DNA of 64,000 nt. Origin: Tremella fuciformis (taxonomy: Eukaryota > Basidiomycota > Tremellomycetes > Tremellales > Tremellaceae). Of the stretch, positions 40,191 through 49,900 are shown piece by piece (the first letter of the stretch is position 1; each line of letters begins with the position of its first letter). Position numbers and translations under genes: made by a program. The stretch spans positions 2,294,001-2,358,000 of the forward strand of contig CP136492.1 in NCBI GenBank assembly GCA_032768795.1, read 5' to 3'. The notes beneath the pieces are model-generated. The model saw only the letters and a list, made by a program, of their open reading frames with translations. It ran no database searches and was not told where the DNA came from.

Positions 40191-42165
40191 ATGTCGACGG
40201 ATGAGACGAAAGCCGCCATGGCTCACCTGGAAAAGGCCGAACAAGCCCAGCAAGAGCATGTCGACCGTGCCGCCGACGTCGACGCCGACGCCGAGCCAGG
40301 CGTCAAAGGCGTCGAGGCAGTGATGGAATCGGCAATGGTGACTCTGACGAAATACCAAGCCATCCGGAAATTCTGGCGGCCCGTCCTCGTCTGCTGCCTC
40401 GCCGCAGTCGGCGCACTTTCAGACGGCTTCCAGTGGTCGCTGCCGGGTGGGATCGTCTCCAACGCCGGGTTCATCAAGCAGATGGGCACCGTACACAACG
40501 CCGCCACTGGCGCCGTGTCGCTGGACCCGCGTCACATTGCCGCATGGTCCGGGGGCACGTCGACGCTTCAGTTCCTCGGTGCGCACGCCGCTGGTGCGCT
40601 GGCCGATCGGACGGGCAGGAGGGTCGCCTTTTGGGTCATGACGGTGTGCTTTTGGTGCGGCACGATCACGGAGGGCGTGGCGGATAATTGGAAAGTCTGG
40701 CTTGTGGGCAAGATGCTGATGGGCCTGGCGACTGGTATGCTGCAGAGCGTGTGCATCACTGTGAGCCCAAAGTCCTGGGGATCTATAGGTTGACATGGCA
40801 GTATATGTCAGAGATGGCGCCGGCGCAGATTCGCGGCACGCTCATCAGTCTGTGAGCGCTTTGTATACTCAGGCATAGATTCAGTGAAGTCTGACTCCAG
40901 CTACGCGCTCTTCTACGCCTTCGGTCAACTTACAGCCGCAATCTCGCTCCAAGTGGTCAACGTCACTAACAAATACGCCTGGAGACGCGCAGTATACTCG
41001 GAGTGGGCGCTGCACGGCTGCTGGCTCCTTTCCCTCCTCCTGTTGCCGGAGTCGCCATGGTACTATGCGCGCAAGGGCAGAGCCGACGACGCCAAGCGCG
41101 TCCTCACCAGGCTGTACGGAGCGGTCGAAGGCTACGACGTCGAGTACGAGTACCTGGCGATGGCAGGGGAGATTGAGCGAGAACAGCTAGCTCGTGCCGA
41201 AGCAGCTCAAGTGCCGTACTTCGAGATCTTCAAAGGGAGCAACTTGGTAAGTCTTACACTTCGTCCCGACCTAGTCCAGATTCATGGTCAGAAACGCCTG
41301 GTCGCCTCGACAATTGGGATCACCTCGCAGTCGTGGGCCGGGGCTCAGGTGACATTTACTTACTCTGTCTATTTCTTCCAGCAAGCAGGCATCAAGCAGC
41401 CCTTCCAGGCAAATCTCATCGTTTAGTAAGTGATGAGACTCTCACACCCGCCCAAAGGGTGTTGTGTGGCATGAGTACATACATCGTATACAGATCCGGT
41501 GCTGAGTAGGCCCAGCTGCATCCTCATCTTCGCCGTCGTCTTGTCATTCTGGACGATCGAAGTATTCGGCCGGCGCACACTCATCCTCACTGGCGGATGC
41601 GGCCTGACACTATTCAACCTCCTCATCGGGATCCTGGGCTTGCTCAAGCAGACCAACGCGGTGCTCAATGCGCTCTTGGCACTCGTCGCCATTTGGGTCT
41701 TCATCTACGCATCCACCTTCGCCTCAGTCGGCTGGGCGCTCGCGGGCGAAGTGGCCACTCCACGCCTCAGGTCAAAGACCACTTCCACAGCAGTCGGATT
41801 CAACATCCTTCTCATCGTGTGCTTTGCCACTTCAGTAAGTCATTCGCCTCAGGTGCTTCGACCCGCGCTGATCTTCGGGTCCCATTTATGCTGGCGTCGA
41901 GCGGACCGGGGGCTCGCAACTGGGGCGTGAAGACCTTGTTCCTTTTCGCCATCACCATCTGCTTGTCGACTGTCGCCGCGTACTTTTACGTGCCCGAGGC
42001 GAGTTGATGCAGAGCTGAATGGGCGGATTGGCTGAGCTGCAGACTAAGGGCCGTACTTTCAACGAGCTCGACGAGATGTACGAGGCCAAGATTGCCCCAA
42101 GGAAGATGAAGGCGTACAAGACTCAGGTCGAGCAGCTCGGCTTGAAGGCGCACCGAGCGTTGTAG
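40191..42165 (+). CDS. Sugar transporter, major facilitator superfamily (maltose-type)
   Basis: Exons 40191-40760, 40802-40851, 40901-41246, 41292-41425, 41507 to about 41835, about 41880-41998, 42043-42165. Moves sugars, probably with protons, through the plasma membrane. Seen: first helix region after an acidic N-terminus, loop 2-3 motif ADRTGRR, PESPWYYARKGR after helix 6, DRFGRR-like EVFGRR in the second half, and the C-terminal PETKGRTFNELDE signature. The last intron (41999-42042) is a GC-AG intron (GAG|GCGAGT ... GCAG), needed to create the PETKGRT motif. The join between 41835 and 41880 could not be solved with GT-AG rules; it may be an unusual intron or a frame error. The 3' end is 87 bp from ROK1 (convergent). 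Confidence 0.85.
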
Positions 42166-42252
42166 GGTGCACTTTTAGGACATCAGTAGTCAGATGGAAG
42201 TCAGGGGCAGGAGAAAGGAAAGGACATTATGCAGGCCCAAGCCCAGTTAATA

Positions 42253-44152
42253 TTACTTGCTCTGCTCCTCCCGCCGGCGCCTGCTGCCCTCCTTCATCTG
42301 CTTCTTCCTCATCCTCTGTTCCTTGCCCACGTCCCGTCCGCCCCCTCCGACAGCTTTGCGTTTCAAGGGCGCCTTGGCCAGGTGTCGCTTGGCATTCTTG
42401 GTCGGCGGTGCCAAGTCGAGCATGTATTGGGGCACGGGACAGCCGGACGCCCGTAGGACATTCGCAATCCTTGCTATCAGCTTCGCCTCACTCGATCAAC
42501 AAAGCGGCTCACGTGCGGAGATAAGGTCCGTCTTCAGTGCTGAAGAACGTGATGGCCTTGCCTGGCCTACCTGCGCGACCTGTCCGTCCGATGCGGTGGA
42601 TATAGCTCTGCACCGTCTGAGGAAAGTCGTAGTTGATCACCACTTTGACCCCGCGGAAATCCATGCCTCTCGCGAGGACCTCGGTGACGACCAGGACCCA
42701 CACGAGGCCTTTGCGGAACTTCACGACAGCTTCTTCCCGCTTCGTCTTGCTCCGACCCCCATGCACCATGTCAACCTTGACGTCATCCAGCGCGAGCTGC
42801 TTGTACAGCTGCTCCGCGCGGTCGATCGACTGGACAAAGATCAATGACGGGTAGGGGAGCTCGCCCTTGGCGATGAGGTTTCGTAGGGCGTGGATTTTGC
42901 CTGATTCGGACGACGTGAACAGTAGGGACTGTGAGACGGTCGTGACGGCCGAATCCTTGACGCCGACTACGACGCGCACACCGCCCTCCCGAAGCCAAGT
43001 GCGAGCAAGCTCCTCGTCGCCGGCAGGAATAGTGGCGCTCAACAGGCATTTTTGGACAGATGGGTAGGTGCAGGCGTCTACTATTGGCTCGACCTGGGGA
43101 AGGAAATCGGGCGAGAGCAGCCGGTCTGCTTCGTCCAGTATGAGATGGCGGGTATGGGCGAGCGAGAGCCGATTCTCGTTGATGAGGTGGTGGAGGCGTT
43201 CCGGAGTAGCTATGAGGATGTCGATGCCCAACCCTCCCTCGGGCGGCGGTCCAGTCGGGGCGAACTCGTTGACGCTGCCAGTAGACTCATCGTCGCTGAA
43301 GCTGTCGTCCTCGTCAAGCTGTCCGTCTTCCTCCTCCTCTCCTGATCCCTCCTCCTTTTCTGACCCGTCGTCCGCTTTCCCTTTCCTAGGAGTTACTGAG
43401 TGTATGCCGGGTGCACTCTCGCAAACCGCCACCTCTGTCGCTTTGCTCAAGACTAGACACCGCCAGTGCCTGCCTTTCGTGATTGCTCGCAACACGCCAT
43501 GTATTTGTACAGCCAGGTCGTGTGTCGGTACCAGCACCAAGGCCCTTATGCCCTTGCCCTCTTTTTCCTCCTTGTTGATTGCCCGGGCAGGATCTCTGAG
43601 TCTGACGAGGGTTGGCAAGAGGTACGACAGAGTTTTGCCCGATCCCGTGGGTGCGATGCAGAGAGTGTCTTGACCCGAGAGTAGCGAGCCCGCGACGGCA
43701 CACTGCACTCCCCAGAGCGAGTGTATGTTCGACCTCTGGAGCGCCGAGAGAAGAGGTTGCCCTTGCTCGGAGGTCAGAAGGGCAGCGGGATGCGAGACCA
43801 GAGAAGGTAGATTGGAGTGAAGGGATTTGGGTAGAGGCGACGGTCCAGTGACTGTGATCTTCTGCTTTGGAGGTTCGAGCGCAGCTGCCGGAGGCTCAAT
43901 GTCCTCGTCCACATCTCCATCGATGGAGCTCTGTTCCTGCCGCGGCTTCGAGGTGTGCGGATGATCGTGAAAGATGTCAAGCTGTCCAGGGAGTCCGTCA
44001 CTCGCAATAGCTTTGCCTTTGCCTTTCCGGTCGCTCCGTGAGGACGAGCGGTTGGAAGATCCGGCGAACAGGTCAAAGTCGGCGCCAAAGCGACTCTTGT
44101 CGAAGCGTGCGCCTCCTGCCGTGAGGAGGGAGAATGCAGAGGTGGACGCCAT
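42253..44152 (-). CDS. ROK1: DEAD-box RNA helicase ROK1 (DDX52)
   Basis: Nucleolar helicase for 40S ribosomal subunit assembly (18S rRNA processing). Start chosen at ATG 44152 ([18 protein letters not shown]), the family-like N-terminus; an upstream in-frame ATG at 44281 would add 43 atypical residues. Seen: Q-motif region (SLWGVQCAV), Walker [25 protein letters not shown]-type box DEADR, SAT, then helicase C motifs ([30 protein letters not shown]). A 70-residue acidic insertion lies between motifs I and II. The C-terminal exon ([13 protein letters not shown] ... Lys/Arg-rich tail, stop 42253-42255) is family-like, but the junction near 42490-42510 is unclear: GT-AG options are either 22 nt or out of frame. 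Confidence 0.9.
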
Positions 44153-44438
44153 GGCGAACAGGTAGAAGAATTGAGCGAGAAACCAACTTTTTTGACTGTG
44201 ACGACAGACGTCGTTGAACAACCGTGAGAAACCCACAGTTGGTGCAGACCGCATGAGTGTTGATAGGTGCCCCGCCACCACTACGGCATTATAGGCTAGA
44301 GAAACTCCGTGGTGAAAAGGTAGAAAGCCGTTCCAAAGCTAGGTAGACCTTTTGAACGCGACCTCCGACATCGTATCAACAGATTTGGAATCAGAAGCTA
44401 TCTGTTTGTTGTCCTATTAGCCCAAACTATCACGCACA

Positions 44439-45175
44439 ATGTCCGACAAGCACCAACGCTTTGAGTACGCCAACGGCCGAGTCAAACCGGCACTCAGTGG
44501 TGATAACTTCTTTGGTTGGCACCAGGCAATCCTTGATGCTGCCTACGCCGGGGGATATGTGGATATCCTCCTAGGCACATTCACCAGGCCTGTCGACCCA
44601 TCCCAGAAACCCCACGTCCAAGTCAAGCAGGAGATAGCAATTGGGCTAGTCCCTGGAGTCCAAGAGACGGACAGAGAGGACGGAAGAGAGGGTGAGGAGG
44701 GTGACGGAGCAGAAGGAACAAGTCATGGCACGGATGAAGGAGACATTGTGGAGGTGGATAGGTTTGGAAAGGAGGTCAGCGCGGACCAGCGCAGACGTGA
44801 AGTGCTGGACTGGGAGAAAGACGGATAGGGAGGCTCTGTCTCTCCTTCTACGCTCAGTGGACCAGCAGTTTCACTGGCAAGTGGTACGAGAGAAGCATGC
44901 AGCAGACGCTTGGAAGCTCATCTGCGATGCTCACCACTTCAAGCAGGAGTCATCGGTCAACAAGCTTCGAGCAGAAATCACAGCATTCTATCTCCTCGAC
45001 AATGGTGACATGCAAGAACACTTGCGCAAGTTTGGCTCTCTGGTAGAGCGCGGCACAAAGTCAGGTCTGTCAGAATTTCAGACTGATGCCGGTATTTGCA
45101 ACCTCTTCCTTCAGTCACTGCCACACTCGCTTAAGGATATACGACGCGACTTTGAACGGCAGCCCAAAGACAAGC
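44439..45175 (+). pseudogene. Copia gag remnant, frameshifted and truncated
   Basis: From ATG 44439 the frame reads like the N-terminus of a copia Gag (GRVKPALSGDNFFGWHQAI). The similarity continues in the +1 frame from about 44692 (KLICDAHHFKQESSVNKLRAEI ... LFLQSLPHSLKDI), so a frameshift lies near 44690. It is cut at 45176 by the LTR-X copy. No protease or LTR of this element is recognised nearby. Confidence 0.7.
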
Positions 45176-45362
45176 TGTTACAATCCGGTCACCGTTGCCA
45201 CCCATACAGGCCCCCGACCGTCTGCCACCCGGATCGCAACACCCCAAGCTGGAATTCCGGAAGGGTTCACTCTCCAAGCTGGAATCCCGGAAGGGTTCAC
45301 TCTCCAAGATGGAACACTGGAAGGGTCTACCACCAGGTGACGCCAGGTGGAATCAGGGAATG
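45176..45362 (+). repeat. LTR-X copy 2, first part
   Basis: Matches 5497-5684 (starts TGTTACAATCC). Split by Ty3-I at GAATG; continues at 53415. Its outer flanks (CAAGC at 45171-45175, CTCTT at 53923-53927) do not match, so one end may have changed since insertion. Confidence 0.8.
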
Positions 45363-45797
45363 TGTCACGACGGCCACGCCCTCGACGACCTACGCACGTG
45401 ACCGACACCTCTCACGTGGCCGACACGTGACCTACCTCGGGCTGGAGAACCTCGACGAGGGAGTAGACGTTGGATGAACGCGCGACGACGGGAAGCAGGC
45501 GCAGAGTCATATAGGATGCCCCGGGCGCCCGTCGTAGTTCTTCAGCACTCTCTGATTGAGTCTCATGGATCACCATTGACGATCTCACTCTCTCCGTGGC
45601 ACGCAGCGTGGCTGAGTCGCACTCACGCTGTATCCTCGACGACCTTGTTACCTCGACGACCTTGTAACCTCGACGAGGATCCAACCTCGACGAGGATCCT
45701 ACCTCGACATCCTCGTTTCTACCCCTTTATCCTTTATTCTTGACTCTGATATTGTGCGAGAGGGCCTCTGCCAACGGGAGAGCGCAGCATCGTGACA
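45363..45797 (+). repeat. Ty3-I 5' LTR
   Basis: TGTCACGACGG ... CATCGTGACA. Carries three CACGTG boxes at 45395, 45413 and 45424, CCTCGACGAGG at 45450, 45668 and 45685, and related half-motifs in a 17-bp-spaced array near 45630-45710. GTATCAGAG follows the LTR and may be part of the primer-binding site. Confidence 0.93.
45395..45429 (+). promoter_or_regulatory. Cluster of three CACGTG E-boxes in the Ty3-I LTR
   Basis: CACGTG at 45395-45400, 45413-45418 and 45424-45429, within the first 70 bp of the LTR. CACGTG is the standard core for fungal bHLH regulators (Cbf1/Pho4-like). Repeated in the 3' LTR. A role is inferred. Confidence 0.5.
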
Positions 45798-45959
45798 GTA
45801 TCAGAGAGTGCTATTACCTCTTCGCACAACCACGCACACCCGGGGCATATGCCCATCGAGACTCGACGTTCGACATCACTCAACCCGAACCACGAGCACC
45901 AAGCTTTACCACAGTCCCTTCGTCTTCCTCCTGCTAGCCGGTCTAGCACACCCAACAAC

Positions 45960-46928
45960 ATGGCGGATCAGGCTTCCCTCGCTCAGATCCTGCAACAGCT
46001 CGTTGCCATCGAGGCTCGACGAGCCAACTCCCCCGCTCCCTCGACCAACGCATCATCGAGCGAGCCAAAGGCCAACCCGCCCGACACTTTCGATGGCTCA
46101 AAGCCGGAGAAACTCGAAGGATTCCTCATGCAATGTAACATCGTCTTTCGGCTACAGCCTTCGAAGTTCACAGAGGAGTCCAAGGTCATTTACGCCATCT
46201 CCTTTCTCAGAGGATTCGTTCAGGACGCTATCCAACCTCTCGCGTCGGGAGACGAGCTCGACGAGAAGATCAGTAGCTTCCAGAGGCTGTCGAAATACTT
46301 GAGGGACAACTTCGGAGACCCCGACATCAAGGGGACCGCTCAGAGGCGATACTTCGACTTGAAGCAGACCGGATCAGCGGCAGAGTACTTCGCGAAGCTT
46401 AGGGAGTACCTGGCGGTCTTGGGATGGGAAGCCAACGAGCAAGCTAGAGCTAGGGCGCTCGAGGGCCTCTCAGACAATCTTCGAGACGAGGTTGCTCGGA
46501 CCACAGTGGAGCTGGAGACCTTCGGAGAGCTTCAGTCCTATGTCATCAAGTTGGACAACAGGCTCAGAGCAAGGGAGGCTGAGAAGAAGGCAGAGGTCAA
46601 GCGGTACGAAGAAGCTCGACGACGACCAGCCCCGACTACCCAGCAGCAAGCTGCTCTCCCTGCCTCGTCGACCTACCGACCTCTCCCGCCGATCCCGTCG
46701 ACGCGTCCATCGCCAGCCCCTAGTGGCCCGCCTGGTTTCAGGTCAACGCCTCCTGGAGGTCTCGACCCTGCCGAACGTCAGAGGAGGAACGAGCAGCGCC
46801 TCTGTTTCCGATGCGGCGGAGTCGGTCATTTCGCCAACGCCTGTGTTCCCGGGCAACGACCTCCCGTTCCTCGAGGCAGCCCTGCACCCGGCCGACCTAT
46901 CGTCAAGCAGGAGGACCCAAAAGCTTGA
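45960..46928 (+). CDS. Ty3-I Gag, 322 aa
   Basis: The likely start is ATG 45960 (MADQASLAQIL), 163 nt after the LTR; no in-frame ATG occurs before it outside the LTR junction. Central retrotransposon Gag domain (FDGSKPEKLEGFLMQCN ... ), basic Arg/Glu-rich segment, Pro-rich linker, then one zinc knuckle C-x2-C-x4-H-x4-C (CFRCGGVGHFANAC) near 46804-46845. Ends TGA 46926-46928, six nt after a CCCAAAA slippery heptamer. Confidence 0.92.
   Translation: MADQASLAQILQQLVAIEARRANSPAPSTNASSSEPKANPPDTFDGSKPEKLEGFLMQCNIVFRLQPSKFTEESKVIYAISFLRGFVQDAIQPLASGDELDEKISSFQRLSKYLRDNFGDPDIKGTAQRRYFDLKQTGSAAEYFAKLREYLAVLGWEANEQARARALEGLSDNLRDEVARTTVELETFGELQSYVIKLDNRLRAREAEKKAEVKRYEEARRRPAPTTQQQAALPASSTYRPLPPIPSTRPSPAPSGPPGFRSTPPGGLDPAERQRRNEQRLCFRCGGVGHFANACVPGQRPPVPRGSPAPGRPIVKQEDPKA
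46916..46922 (+). promoter_or_regulatory. -1 ribosomal frameshift site C CCA AAA
   Basis: A canonical X XXY YYZ heptamer in the gag frame immediately before the gag stop. Slipping back one base continues into the pol frame (KSLRDAENIREVQ ...), which has no stop in the overlap. Confidence 0.75.
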
Positions 46929-49900
46929 GGGACGCTGAGAACATACGAGAGGTCCAGCGGCCCCATCAAGACATCCTCTCGGCCACCTCCCCTCCCCATT
47001 CACCTCCCAACCCCCCTGTATCACAATCACCTTTAATCCCGAACCTCGACGAAGAAGCGAAAGATGAGAAGGCACTGGTTGCCACGGACGGAATAGCTAG
47101 TGATGAGGAGGCATGCATTTGTGGTGAGGTTTGCTGTTTAGGCAGAGAGCAGGCTGTCGTGTCAGGAAGCGTCAATCAAGTCGACGGGGTGAAGGTGCTG
47201 CTCGACACCGGGGCCACTGGTAACTTCGTCGACTCTGTGTTCGTTGAACGGCATCACATCCCCTGTTACCCACTCCCTCGACCCCGGCAACTCCTCCTCT
47301 TTGACGGCAAACCAAGCTCAGCAGGACAAGTAGAAAAGGGAGTGACGGGAACAGTAAAAGTCCTAGGCGGTGAAGGAAAGGAAGAGTTAGGTGTGACAAC
47401 ATTGGCAGGAGCGGACGTGGTGTTGGGATATGACTGGATGAAGGAGAACGGTGTGATATTGGATGCTGGAAGGAAGAAGGCGACAAGGAAGAGGACAGGC
47501 GGGAAAGAGACGAACCAGGAGAACGGACCACAGAACCTCGACGAGGTCTCTCGACTATCAGGAACATTGGAGACCAAGGCGGAAAGGCGACAAGGTAGAC
47601 GAAGGAGCAGGCGATCGAAGGCGAACAGCATTGAGCTCCCATTCAATCGATGGGAGCAGAACCAGGGAAATACAGTCGAGCTATGCGGCACAGTGACCGA
47701 GGAGTTGAGCGAGAAGGAGGCATATATCGACGTCCTACCCGACTATGACGAGTACGAACTCAGCCCAGAAGAGGAAGCAGCCGTGCAACATCTTGTCCCG
47801 GAGCGATATCACGAATACCTCGAGGTCTTCCATCCTCGACGAGGGGTAGAGACGCTTGCTCCAAGTAGAGAATACGACCTACGCATCACGCTTAAACCTG
47901 GAGCCGACCTACGAGTGGCCCCGCTGTATAGCCTGAACCCAGATCAGATGGATGCGCTCGACAAGTTGCTGGATCGAGAGAGAAAGGCTGGAAGGATTCG
48001 ACCCTCGAACTCGCCCTATGGGTCACCAAGCTTCTTCGTACCAAAGAAGGCCCAAGGAGAACTGAGAATGGTTGTCGACTATCGCAAGCTCAACGAGATG
48101 ACGGTGCCAGACGCGTATCCGCTACCCCTGATATCCCAAGTGACCGACGACCTAGCCAAGTCAAGATACTACACGAAGCTCGACTTGCCGGGAGCATACC
48201 AGCTGCTCCGGATGGCTCCTGGACATGAGAAGTTCACAGCATTCCGTACCCCTCGAGGAATGTTCGAGTCACTGGTGGTGCGAGACGGACTTCGGAACGC
48301 GCCGAGCGTGTTCCAACACTTCTTGAACGAAGTCCTGCACGAATTCCTGGGAAAAGGGGTCATCATCTACATCGACGACATTCTCATCCATGCGGAGAAC
48401 CTCGAGGAACTTAGGAGATTGACTAAGGCGGTGCTGGAGGCGTTGCGGAAGGCTGGACTGTTTGTGAAGGCGTCTAAGTCGGAGTTCGAGCAGACTAAGG
48501 TGAAGTTCTTGGGCTTCATCATCTCGCACAAGGGCGTCGAGGCTGACAGTGGGTATGTCGAGGGTGTTCGCAATTTCCCTACCCCTCGAAACCTACACGA
48601 AACTCGACGGTTCCTCGGTCTTGCGAGCTATTACCGACGCTTCGTACCGCAATTCTCCAAGCTCGCTGGGCCTCTCTCGCACCTCACAAGGAAGGATATC
48701 GACTTCCATTGGGGAGATGGACAGCAGTGGGCGTTCGAGGAGATCAAGAGGCGAATGAGCGAAGCACCAGTGATCGCTCACTTCAACCCGACGTTCGAGA
48801 CTATCATCCAGACAGACGCCTCGGTCTATGGATGGGGGTTCATCATCTCGCAGGTGAACTCCTCAACAGGACAAGAACACCCTGTTGCTGTCGAGTCGGG
48901 AGCCTTCTCAGGAGCGGAGCTCAACTACACCACCACGGAGAAAGAGTTCCTCGCGATCGTTATGGCCTTTAAGCGGCGTCGACACCTCCTTCTGCAGGTT
49001 ACCTCGACGATCTTGACCGACCATCTCAACCTCACATACTGGATGGAGCCACAGAAACTCAGCCCTCGAGTTGCGAGATGGGTGGATACCCTGGCTGGCT
49101 TCTCATACAAGATCGTCTATCGACCAGGAACCAAGGCAGCCTACCCGGATGCATTATCGAGGAGGGCCGACTACATCCCACAGGGCAAGGACGCAGAACC
49201 AGAGTTAGTTCAAGCCCTGCCAAGCTTCGACGAGGAGAGTACGGTCACATCCAGTCTGGGCTACATGTTGCGAGCGTTGGTGGAAGACGAAGAAGGAGGA
49301 GAAGACGAAGAAGGAGGAGAAGACGAAGAAGAAGGAGAAGACGAGGAAGGAGAATTGAGGGGACTGTCTCGAGGAGAATTGAAGGAAGGGCAGAGCGGAG
49401 ATGAGGACTTGAAGGATACATTGGAGGAGCTTGGGGAGCTAAGAGAGGAGAAGAGGATTACGAAGGAGGAGAACCCAAGGGCATGGTCATTGGCAAAAAG
49501 ACTGGGCCTCGACGAGGCAAGCAAGATCAAGTTCGACGAGGATGGCCTACTCAGGATCAACGGGCGACTCTACATCCCGGACATCAAACAGGCAAGAGTA
49601 AAGGTCATGCGAGATCACCACGAGGGGCAGTTGGCTGGACATCCTGGAGTTGCGAAGATGCTGGAGCTGGTTAGGAGGGAGTACTGTTGGTTGGGACTAA
49701 GACGGGATGTGGAGAAGTATGTGAGAGGGTGTGCAGTGTGTCAGCGGTGCAAACCGGTGCGTCAGCGTCCCCATGGACTGTTACACAGCCTGGAGATTGC
49801 TGACAGGCCATGGTCCTCGATATCCATGGACTTCATCGAGGAGCTTCCCGCCAGCTCGGGCTTCAACTCGATCCTTGTCGTCGTCGACCGGCTCACCAAA

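Noticed and set aside
42490..42515. 22-nt intron in ROK1
   Set aside because: It would give a continuous family-like frame, but it is shorter than any other intron here. Left as an unresolved junction.
45798..45815. GTATCAGAG as a tRNA-iMet primer-binding site
   Set aside because: It resembles the plant iMet type but fungal initiator tRNAs usually end differently, so the tRNA match is unproven and not called as a feature.
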